Assembly: GCA_002415895.1 (NCBI GenBank)
Contig: DIAV01000032.1
Span: 1 to 9,175 of the forward strand
Source: Anaerolineales bacterium UBA5069
GTDB taxonomy: Bacteria > Chloroflexota > Anaerolineae > Caldilineales > Caldilineaceae
Direction of reading: 5' to 3'
Length of the DNA: 9,175 bases
Shown here piece by piece: positions 1 to 5,019 of this stretch (within the stretch, counting starts at the first letter, position 1; each line of letters begins with the position of its first letter). Both the position numbers and the translations under genes were made by a program. Below the pieces are notes generated by a model, which worked only from the letters and a program-made list of their open reading frames with translations, did not search any database and was not told where the DNA came from.

Positions 1-48
1 CGAGACTCTCTTTAGTCTGGTGGGCTCGGAGATGTGTATAAGAGACAG
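1..48 (+). other. Untrimmed Illumina/Nextera adapter (artefact)
   Basis: Bases 30-48 (AGATGTGTATAAGAGACAG) are the exact 19-base Tn5 mosaic end used in Nextera libraries. Bases 15-29 match the Nextera read-2 tail GTCTCGTGGGCTCGG with one mismatch (G at 19 instead of C). Before that come eight bases (7-14) in the place of the i7 index, and bases 1-6 match the end of the P7 primer (CGAGAT) except for the last base. The order and the 8-base spacing match the library construct, so this stretch is library sequence left on the contig end, not part of the organism. Genomic sequence starts at about base 49. Confidence 0.95.
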
Positions 49-70
49 CCTACGCGACGTGCTTGCTGTG

Positions 71-109
71 CTCCCCTCTCCGCATGGAGAGGGGCCGGGG
101 GTGAGGTGC
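71..109. repeat. REP-like palindromic intergenic element
   Basis: A perfect 9-bp stem (CCCCTCTCC at 73-81 and GGAGAGGGG at 86-94) closes a GCAT loop and is followed by a G-rich tail, GCCGGGGGTGAGG at 94-106. Very similar C/T-rich palindromes with this tail are, from memory, dispersed in many copies in the intergenic DNA of various GC-rich bacteria. Only one copy is in the window, so its repetitive nature is inferred. A multi-copy repeat here would also explain why the assembly ended nearby. It could alternatively act as a weak terminator for the aminotransferase transcribed towards it. The rest of 49-173 shows nothing else I can name. Confidence 0.5.
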
Positions 110-173
110 CGTTTGCGCGTGCAAGCGCGAATCCCTGACTTTTGAGAAGCCCTATGCGTCAAGCTGTGTTGCG

Positions 174-1313
174 TCAAGACTGTAGTGCTCGGGCGAGGCG
201 GCGCACGCCTTCCTCCAGATCAGCCTCGGCATAGTAGGCAAAGCAGAGGCGCAGGTTGTCGCGCAAGCCGCCGCGGCTGGAGAAGCGCGGCCCGGCGCGA
301 AAATCCACCTGCGCCGCTGCAGCGGCTGTGGCCAGGCGTTCGCCATCCAGCGGCGTGCGGCTTGTGGCCCAAATGAAGTAGCCGCCCGTGGGCACGGCAA
401 AGCGCAGCCTGTCGCCCAGGTGTGTGTGGAGCGCAGCCACCAGCGCATCGCGCCGCGCCCTATAGGTGCGACGCAGAAAGGCCACATGATCGCCCAGCAG
501 ATCAAGCTCGAGCAGGCTTTGCACAACGGAAGCGGTGAAGGGGCTCATCCCCCCGCCACTGGCGGTGACACCCCACGCCGCCAGCGCGGCCAGCCGCGCG
601 GGCGGCGCCTGGAGCCAGCCGAGCCGCATCCCCGGCGCCAGGATTTTGGAGAAGGAGCCCAGCGCGATCACCGTCGGGTCGTCGGCCCAGAGGGCAAAGG
701 GGGGCGGCGGGCTGCCCGTATAGGTGAGCAGGTGATAGACCTCGTCGGCAACCAGCAAGACGTCATGGGCGCGGCAAAGTTCAAGCACCTGCGCGCGGCG
801 CTGGGCTGAAAGAGTAACGCCCGATGGGTTCTGGTGGGTGGGAATGGTGTAGAGAAGGCGGGGGTGATGTGCAACCAGCAGCGCCGCGAGCGCCTCGGGG
901 ATGAGGCCGTCATTGTCCATGGGCGCGCTGATGACGCGCAGCCCGTGGTCGGCAAAGATGCGCAGCGCCAGGAAGTAGGTGGGCTCCTCCACAATCACCA
1001 CGTCACCGGGCCGAGTGAAGACTGTGCAGATCATGTCCAGCGCCTGTGAGATGCCATTGGTGAGCATCAGCCCGTCGCCCTGCACGGGCGCGGCGGCGGG
1101 TGCAGCGTATTGCGCCGAGAGGAAAGCCGCCAGCGCCGCGCGCATGCCCGGCCCGCCCTGCTCCGGCCCATATTGGAGGGCGTCGCGATCATCCTGTGCA
1201 AAACGGTGGCGCGCGGCCTGCGCCAGCAAGGGCTGGGGCAGCAGGCTCAGGCTGGGGTGGCCAAGGCCCAGATCGATTACACCAGGCGGCACCCAGTATT
1301 GGGTTGTGGACAT
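174..1313 (-). CDS. PLP-dependent aminotransferase (fold type I, class I/II)
   Basis: The 379-residue protein is a complete fold-type I aminotransferase that moves an amino group between an amino acid and a 2-oxoacid using pyridoxal phosphate in the cytosol. The substrate-side segment YGPEQGGPGMR lies at 48-58, THQNPSG at 159-165 with N162, the cofactor Asp at D190 in ADEVYH with Y193, and the Schiff-base lysine K223 in GSFSKILAPGMRLGW. R355 in NLRLCFAY is the expected carboxylate-binding arginine. This pattern is closest to 2-aminoadipate/LysN-type enzymes and to the catalytic half of MocR regulators, but there is no N-terminal helix-turn-helix domain. The exact substrate cannot be read from the sequence. 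The ATG at 1313 is preferred. A TTG 60 bases upstream would start at the edge of the terminator hairpin and adds residues unlike the family. No good Shine-Dalgarno precedes either start. The gene stands alone downstream of the 1374-1428 hairpin. Confidence 0.9.
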   Translation of the reverse strand: MSTTQYWVPPGVIDLGLGHPSLSLLPQPLLAQAARHRFAQDDRDALQYGPEQGGPGMRAALAAFLSAQYAAPAAAPVQGDGLMLTNGISQALDMICTVFTRPGDVVIVEEPTYFLALRIFADHGLRVISAPMDNDGLIPEALAALLVAHHPRLLYTIPTHQNPSGVTLSAQRRAQVLELCRAHDVLLVADEVYHLLTYTGSPPPPFALWADDPTVIALGSFSKILAPGMRLGWLQAPPARLAALAAWGVTASGGGMSPFTASVVQSLLELDLLGDHVAFLRRTYRARRDALVAALHTHLGDRLRFAVPTGGYFIWATSRTPLDGERLATAAAAAQVDFRAGPRFSSRGGLRDNLRLCFAYYAEADLEEGVRRLARALQS

Positions 1314-1337
1314 GGGCGGGACTTTCGAGTGGTCGCG

Positions 1338-1365
1338 AGTATGCTCTTGCACAATTCTATAGCAA
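1338..1365 (-). promoter_or_regulatory. Possible promoter of the aminotransferase gene
   Basis: On the minus strand TTGCTA (1365-1360) and CATACT (1343-1338) are separated by 16 bases, each matching 4 of 6 consensus sigma-70 positions. It sits in the only space between the upstream terminator hairpin and the ATG at 1313, and would give a leader of under 25 bases. The match is modest and the call rests largely on position. Confidence 0.3.
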
Positions 1366-1373
1366 TACCGCAA

Positions 1374-1428
1374 TGAAAACTACAGCACAGCCGGCCTGTG
1401 CCGCAGGTCGGCTGTGCTGTAGTTTTCA
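1374..1428. terminator. Long-stem intrinsic terminator after nth
   Basis: Bases 1374-1393 and 1409-1428 are perfect 20-base inverted repeats. A G-T wobble (1394/1408) and CCTG/CAGG (1395-1398, 1404-1407) continue the stem to 25 pairs around a 5-base loop at 1399-1403. The outer ends are A-tract/T-tract (GAAAAC/GTTTTC). On the minus strand it follows the endonuclease gene directly, and the TGA stop of that gene (1428-1426) forms the first three bases of the stem. It isolates that gene from the aminotransferase downstream. Confidence 0.85.
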
Positions 1429-2097
1429 CTCCCTGCGTGTCGTCGTCACGCCCACCTGCGCACACATGTCCAGCACGGGGCAGGCGCCGCAACGGGGCGC
1501 GCGCCCTGTGCAAATGTGCTTGCCAAAGGGCACCAGCAACCGGTTGATTGTGATCCATAGCGGCTGCGGCAACTTCCTCTCGAGCGCAGTCATGGATTGC
1601 TCGGGCGTGGCTGTCTGCACATAGCCCCACCGGTTGGTAATGCGATGCACATGGATATCTACGCTGATCGCGGGCTGCCCGCAGGCAATGCCAAGCACCA
1701 GGTTGGCGCATTTGGGGCCCACACCTTTGAGCGCAGTCAATGCGGCAAAATCGCACGGCAGCACACCGCCATGCTCTGTTTCCACAACGTGCGCAATCTC
1801 CCGCAATTGCCAGGCCTTGGCGGTATGAAAGGTGCAGGGTGTAATCCATTGGTCAATCATTGTGGCGCTATGGGCAAGAAGTTCGGCGGGTGTGCGCGCG
1901 TGGGCAAAGAGACGGCGCGCGGCCTCTATGCTCACCTCGTCCAACGTGCGGATGGAGAGAATGCAGGCCATGAGTTGCTCAAAGGGTGACGAAAAGCCCT
2001 CGTCGGCGAGCGCGAAGAGCGCCGCCGGCGGAAAAGGGCGCACGGCCTCGGCAATGCGCGCAAGCGCACTCTCCACAACAAAAGGTTGCCTGGTCAT
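1426..2097 (-). CDS. nth: Endonuclease III-like DNA glycosylase/AP lyase
   Basis: The 223-residue protein is a helix-hairpin-helix-GPD base-excision-repair enzyme, about the size of E. coli endonuclease III (211 residues). The hairpin LKGVGPKCANLVLG (123-136) carries the catalytic lysine K129, and SVDIHVHR (145-152) carries the catalytic aspartate D147. The C-terminal [4Fe-4S] ligands C196, C203, C206 and C212 have the canonical C-x6-C-x2-C-x5-C spacing. These point to removal of oxidised pyrimidines followed by strand cleavage at the abasic site. One deviation: the usual S-A-Q or S-Q segment near residue 48 reads LSIRTLDEVS, so the glutamine that fills the flipped-base gap in E. coli Nth is an isoleucine here. 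This may place it in a divergent Nth subfamily with altered substrate range. The start is set by GGAG six bases upstream of the ATG. The frame is open to 2283, but the extra residues look non-native. Confidence 0.88.
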   Translation of the reverse strand: MTRQPFVVESALARIAEAVRPFPPAALFALADEGFSSPFEQLMACILSIRTLDEVSIEAARRLFAHARTPAELLAHSATMIDQWITPCTFHTAKAWQLREIAHVVETEHGGVLPCDFAALTALKGVGPKCANLVLGIACGQPAISVDIHVHRITNRWGYVQTATPEQSMTALERKLPQPLWITINRLLVPFGKHICTGRAPRCGACPVLDMCAQVGVTTTRRE

Positions 2098-2103
2098 GTC
2101 TTT

Positions 2104-2107
2104 CTCC
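2104..2107 (-). promoter_or_regulatory. Shine-Dalgarno site fixing the nth start
   Basis: On the minus strand GGAG lies six bases before the ATG at 2097 (GGAGAAAGACATG). The alternative ATG at 2109 overlaps this site and has only the GGCGTGG repeats upstream, so 2097 is the better start. Confidence 0.75.
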
Positions 2108-2110
2108 ATG

Positions 2111-2131
2111 CCACGCCCCACGCCCCACGCC
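2111..2131. repeat. Three tandem copies of a 7-bp repeat in the nth leader
   Basis: CCACGCC occurs three times without interruption (2111-2117, 2118-2124, 2125-2131). On the minus strand this reads GGCGTGG three times, immediately upstream of the nth ribosome-binding site. Heptamer repeats like this can change copy number by slippage. Here they would alter leader length, not reading frame. Confidence 0.85.
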
Positions 2132-2178
2132 CGACACACCACTGTCCCACCCACAGAACGCCGTCGTGGGGGCGCGGG

Positions 2179-2207
2179 TTCAACGGATCGACTCCGTAAA
2201 CTATACA
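2179..2207 (+). promoter_or_regulatory. Possible promoter of the FAD-Rieske gene with an inverted repeat in the spacer
   Basis: TTCAAC (2179-2184) and TATACA (2202-2207) are 17 bases apart. The -10 matches 4 of 6 and the -35 only 3 of 6 positions. Between them lies a small inverted repeat, ACGGA-N5-TCCGT (2183-2197), in a position an operator would take. The complementary TATAGT (2205-2200) could serve as a -10 for the divergent nth gene but has no convincing -35. The 212-base divergent gap 2098-2309 shows nothing else. Confidence 0.3.
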
Positions 2208-2309
2208 CACGGAACCCCATGTCACAGCCTGGCGTTCGCGGCCATAAGAGCGAAATTCCGGCTGGAGTTCGTCTATCGGTCAACCCGCATATCTAGCTTC
2301 CAGGTGCTT

Positions 2310-3884
2310 ATGACAAAACATGTTGACGCAACCAATCTGTCGGGCGAACGTACAACGCCCTGGCTGGATACCACGGTCCCCGCGCTGCATGGCGCGCCCG
2401 CAGGCGACATGCGCGCCGATGTCTGCATTGTGGGCGCAGGCATTGCCGGTATGTCCGTGGCCTATTTGCTCGCGCGCGAGGGCAAATCAGTCATTGTGCT
2501 GGACCATGGCGGCGTGGGCAGCGGCGAAACGGGCCGCACCACGGCGCACCTTTCCAACGTGGTAGATGATCGCTATACCGAGATGATCCGCCTGCATGGC
2601 AAGGAGGGCGCGCACCTTGCCGCCGAAAGCCACACGGCCGCGATTGATTTGATTGAGGCAATTGTCACCGCCGAGCAGATTGACTGCGACTTTGTGCGCG
2701 TCGATGGTCTCCTCTTTCTGGGGCAGGGCGACAAAGTGAGGCTGCTGGAAGAGGAGCTTGAAGCGGCGCGCAGCGTGGGCCTCGCTGACGCAGGCCTGTT
2801 GGCGCGTGTACCTTTGCGCGGCTATGAAGCGGGGCCCTGCATTCGCTTTCCGCGCCAGGCGCAGTTTCATCCGCTCAACTACCTCTCCGGGCTTACACGG
2901 GCCATTGAACGGCATGGCGGACGCATCTACGGCAACGCCCACGTAACCAGCGTGCAAGGCGGCAGCCAGGTGCGCGTGGAGACGGAAGGCGGGCCCGTCA
3001 TCACGGCCAACGCCGCCGTGGTTGCCACCAACAGCCCCATCAACGACCTGGTGATTACCCACCTCAAGCAAACGCCGTGGCGCACCTATGTGATTGCGGC
3101 GCGCGTGCCGCGCGGCACCGTGACCCCCGCGCTCTTCTGGGATACGGCCAAGCCCTATCATTACGCGCGCCTTGAGTATGGCCCCGAGGCCACAGGCGAT
3201 TATGACTTGCTGATTGTGGGTGGCGAAGATCATCGCGCGGGGGAATCAGACGAGGAGGATCAGGCGCTGCGCTGGGCGCGTTTGGAGCAGTGGGCGCGCA
3301 CCCACTGGCCCACCATGGGCAAGGTGATCTATCGCTGGTCGGGGCAGGTTATGGAGACCATCGACGGGCTGGCCTTCATTGGTCGGACCCCCTCCGGCGA
3401 TCCCAATGTCTATATTGCAACCGGCGATTCAGGCATGGGCATGACGCACGGTGCGATTGCGGGCATTCTCCTGAGCGATCTCATCCTGCGCGGCAATCAC
3501 CCGTGGCAGAAGCTCTATGATCCGCTGCGGCTGAAGCTGGGCGCAGCCATGGAAATGGCGCGCGCCGATGCTGCGACTGCCGTGGCGGCTGTTATGGGCT
3601 ATGTCGGCGCGGCGGATGTTGCATCGACCGATGACATTGCGTCTGGCGAAGGCGCGCTTGTGCGTGAAGGCGTCTCCAAGATCGCGGCCTATCGCGATCA
3701 GGCGGGCATCCTCAGCCGGTATTCCGCAGTGTGCCCGCATATGGGGTGCATTGTAGAGTGGAACCCGGGCGAAAAAATCTGGGTGTGCCCCTGCCATGGC
3801 TCGCGTTTCGACAAGTACGGCCGTGTGGTCAACGGGCCTGCCACGAGTGACCTGCAACCGGTGTTGGAGCCGCGTGATGCATAG
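2310..3884 (+). CDS. FAD-dependent oxidoreductase with C-terminal Rieske [2Fe-2S] domain
   Basis: The 524-residue protein fuses two redox domains. Residues about 36-400 form a DadA/glycine-oxidase-like FAD domain: a Rossmann fingerprint GAGIAG at 42-47, an acidic strand end near VIVLD (61-65), GETGRTTAHL at 72-81, and a C-terminal FAD-contact segment VYIATGDSGMGMTHG at 367-381. Residues about 440-520 form a Rieske domain with C475-x-H477 and C493-x2-H496 as cluster ligands. C480 and C495 (in CPHMGC and CPCHGS) correspond to the disulfide-forming pair of cytochrome bc1-type Rieske proteins. No signal peptide or membrane segment is visible, so it is probably cytosolic. It resembles the YhfW-type family, whose substrate is not established to my knowledge; electron flow from an amine- or acid-oxidising flavin to the cluster is an inference. 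The ATG at 2310 is chosen because it starts just before the conserved domain and has CAGGTG upstream. The longer open frame to 1986 runs antisense over the nth start. Confidence 0.9.
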   Translation: MTKHVDATNLSGERTTPWLDTTVPALHGAPAGDMRADVCIVGAGIAGMSVAYLLAREGKSVIVLDHGGVGSGETGRTTAHLSNVVDDRYTEMIRLHGKEGAHLAAESHTAAIDLIEAIVTAEQIDCDFVRVDGLLFLGQGDKVRLLEEELEAARSVGLADAGLLARVPLRGYEAGPCIRFPRQAQFHPLNYLSGLTRAIERHGGRIYGNAHVTSVQGGSQVRVETEGGPVITANAAVVATNSPINDLVITHLKQTPWRTYVIAARVPRGTVTPALFWDTAKPYHYARLEYGPEATGDYDLLIVGGEDHRAGESDEEDQALRWARLEQWARTHWPTMGKVIYRWSGQVMETIDGLAFIGRTPSGDPNVYIATGDSGMGMTHGAIAGILLSDLILRGNHPWQKLYDPLRLKLGAAMEMARADAATAVAAVMGYVGAADVASTDDIASGEGALVREGVSKIAAYRDQAGILSRYSAVCPHMGCIVEWNPGEKIWVCPCHGSRFDKYGRVVNGPATSDLQPVLEPRDA

Positions 3885-3893
3885 CGACCTTGG

Positions 3894-3938
3894 GCAAAGA
3901 AAGGCGGGCAACCCGATGGGTTGCCCGCCTTTCTTTGC
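3894..3938. terminator. Bidirectional terminator between convergent genes
   Basis: A perfect 21-bp inverted repeat (3894-3914 and 3918-3938) closes a three-base GAT loop. The stem has a GC-rich core and an outer AAAGAAA/TTTCTTT section, giving a T-rich tract on each strand. It lies 9 bases after the FAD-Rieske stop and 35 bases from the 3-prime end of trxA on the other strand, so it can end transcripts from both sides. Confidence 0.93.
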
Positions 3939-3973
3939 GGATTCGCATTCTGTAAAAAGTCGTCGCCTCGTGC

Positions 3974-4306
3974 CTAAGCAGCGACCAGGTGGGTCTCAAT
4001 ACGCTTCTTGAGCTGCGCCTTGGGCTGGAAACCCACAATGCGATCGACCGGCTGGCCGCCCTTGAAGAGCAGCAGCGTGGGGATGCTCATGACGCCGAAG
4101 GCCATGGCCGTGTCGGGGTTGTGGTCCACGTCAAGCTTGCCAATGGTCATCCGGCCGTCAAGCTCCACCGCGAGCTCTTCGAGCACAGGTGCAATCATCT
4201 TGCACGGGCCACACCACTCGGCCCAGAAGTCCACGAGGACGAGGCTCTCGGAATTCATCACCATTTCATCAAACGTCGCGTCGGTCACCTTAACGGGTGC
4301 ACCCAT
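3974..4306 (-). CDS. trxA: Thioredoxin
   Basis: The 110-residue protein has the size and all landmarks of a classical cytosolic thioredoxin, the disulfide reductase that is itself reduced by thioredoxin reductase. The active site WCGPC is at 31-35, the buried aspartate is D26 in VLVDFWAE, the cis-proline is P76 in SIPTLLLF, and the [12 protein letters not shown] turn lies at 81-92. There is no signal peptide. The ATG at 4306 is set by GGAG six bases upstream (minus strand 4316-4313). The frame extends to a GTG at 4381, but that part is leader. The gene converges on the FAD-Rieske gene and shares its terminator. It has its own near-consensus promoter at 4456-4484. No thioredoxin reductase gene is present in the window. 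Confidence 0.96.
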   Translation of the reverse strand: MGAPVKVTDATFDEMVMNSESLVLVDFWAEWCGPCKMIAPVLEELAVELDGRMTIGKLDVDHNPDTAMAFGVMSIPTLLLFKGGQPVDRIVGFQPKAQLKKRIETHLVAA

Positions 4307-4328
4307 GTCAAGCTCCTTAAGTAGTCCA

Positions 4329-4344
4329 GCGCACCAGTGTGCGC
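4329..4344. promoter_or_regulatory. Small hairpin or operator in the trxA leader
   Basis: GCGCAC (4329-4334) and GTGCGC (4339-4344) form a perfect 6-bp inverted repeat with a 4-base spacer, 22 bases upstream of the trxA start and about 12 from its Shine-Dalgarno. It could be a leader hairpin affecting translation or mRNA life, or a dimeric-repressor site. Nothing tells these apart. Confidence 0.35.
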
Positions 4345-4405
4345 AATCAGAATGTTGTGTGCAAGACAGCGCGCCCAGCACGTCGCATTGCGTTGTTCTT
4401 GTACG

Positions 4406-4411
4406 ATTATA
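4406..4411 (-). promoter_or_regulatory. Possible second -10 element for trxA
   Basis: A perfect TATAAT lies on the minus strand at 4411-4406, about 100 bases upstream of trxA. No recognisable -35 is found at 16-18 bases and no extended -10 TG. It may be a secondary start or chance. Confidence 0.3.
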
Positions 4412-4455
4412 CGCAACTGCCGTAGGATCCAGCAGTAAGTTGCGCTACAGAAAGT

Positions 4456-4484
4456 ATAGTACACTCGCTTGGTGTGATTGTCAA
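4456..4484 (-). promoter_or_regulatory. Sigma-70-type promoter of trxA
   Basis: On the minus strand a perfect TTGACA (4484-4479) is followed after 17 bases by TACTAT (4461-4456), a 4-of-6 match. An overlapping TATACT (4458-4453) is a better hexamer but has a 20-base spacer. The predicted start near 4449 leaves a leader of about 140 bases before trxA. Confidence 0.7.
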
Positions 4485-4491
4485 AACTGTC

Positions 4492-4503
4492 TGCGCGCGC
4501 GCG
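4492..4503. other. Alternating CG tract between divergent promoters
   Basis: TGCGCGCGCGCG is a 12-base uninterrupted purine-pyrimidine alternation in the space between the minus-strand promoter (4456-4484) and the plus-strand promoter (4548-4576). Such tracts can adopt Z-form DNA under negative supercoiling, which divergent transcription creates. Function here is speculative. Confidence 0.4.
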
Positions 4504-4547
4504 AGAGATGCATTTCAGCGTAGGTGCGCCCACCACGATTTTCGGAA

Positions 4548-4576
4548 TTGACAAGGGAAGAAGCGCCCTTTATACT
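4548..4576 (+). promoter_or_regulatory. Strong sigma-70-type promoter facing right
   Basis: TTGACA (4548-4553, 6 of 6) and TATACT (4571-4576, 5 of 6) are exactly 17 bases apart, the best promoter match in the window. Transcription should start near 4583. The next supported start codon is at 5020, so it either drives the secreted-protein gene through a leader of about 437 bases or makes a short separate RNA. Confidence 0.75.
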
Positions 4577-4582
4577 TTGGTT

Positions 4583-5019
4583 CCTCCCATGTGTAGGCCG
4601 GTGACATGCGAGACGTCGTGAGAGATATGGAGTATACGACGTACTTGTCGCTTGCTTAGTTGATGTACTTCTGATTGTTTGTCAATATTTTCCCCCCCTC
4701 GTTGTTGAAGATTCACCCCCCTCAACCGGACAAGCACCCCCCTTCGTTCGTGCTGGACGCACTTCTCGACATCCTCATGCGTACGACTGACGCGACAGTT
4801 TACCTTGACGCGTCCGTTCGGCGGTTTTGTCGTGCCTGCGCATTGGGCGCGCTGAGAATGCTTGTGTGATGTGCGTGCGTGAGCAACTCCAGAGCAGCAG
4901 AAGCGCGTTGCATTTTTGTTGCGCGCTGTTATGCATGATCGCGACCCTGTCTACAACCATACCGCACCTCGCCCATGGCCGGGCTTGCTTTGTTCCACTA
5001 TCTCAAAGGAGATTCGCAC
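4583..5019 (+). other. Long untranslated leader or unrecognised small RNA region
   Basis: This stretch follows the 4548-4576 promoter and precedes the secreted-protein gene. It holds no open frame with a ribosome-binding site; the 64-codon TTG-started frame at 4675-4869 has no Shine-Dalgarno and no recognisable sequence. Visible structure: three C-runs at 4692-4698, 4716-4721 and 4737-4742, starting 24 and 21 bases apart, in a locally T/C-rich, less GC-rich part; weak inverted repeats ACGTCG/CGACGT (4613-4618, 4637-4642) and AGCGCG/CGCGCT (4902-4907, 4922-4927). I recognise no riboswitch family and no terminator that would end a small RNA before 5020. Confidence 0.4.
5005..5012 (+). promoter_or_regulatory. 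Shine-Dalgarno site of the secreted-protein gene
   Basis: AAAGGAGA ends seven bases before the ATG at 5020. It decides for this start over an in-frame ATG at 4975, which would place 15 residues in front of the signal peptide. Confidence 0.85.

Noticed and set aside
155..178. Direct repeat TGCGTCAAG (155-163 and 170-178) at the end of the aminotransferase gene
   Set aside because: Nine bases only, one copy covering the stop codon; no inserted element between or around them, so an attachment or target-site duplication is not supported.
2098..2283. 62-codon N-terminal extension of nth
   Set aside because: It would pass through the tandem heptamer and lacks similarity to the family; the Shine-Dalgarno at 2104-2107 and the protein length both favour 2097.
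1986..2309. N-terminal extension of the FAD-Rieske frame by 108 codons
   Set aside because: It runs antisense over the start of nth, its residues are Arg/Pro/Ala-rich as in shadow frames, and the domain begins properly after the ATG at 2310.
2487..3233. 248-codon frame on the minus strand
   Set aside because: Fully antisense to the FAD-Rieske gene, which has clear motifs throughout; no recognisable domain and no ribosome-binding site.
4692..4742. Minus-strand G-quadruplex from the three C-runs
   Set aside because: Only three runs are present with 15-17-base loops; a stable quadruplex normally needs four runs with shorter loops.
4675..4869. 64-codon TTG-started frame in the long leader
   Set aside because: No Shine-Dalgarno, no recognisable sequence; coding is not supported, though the region itself stays unexplained.
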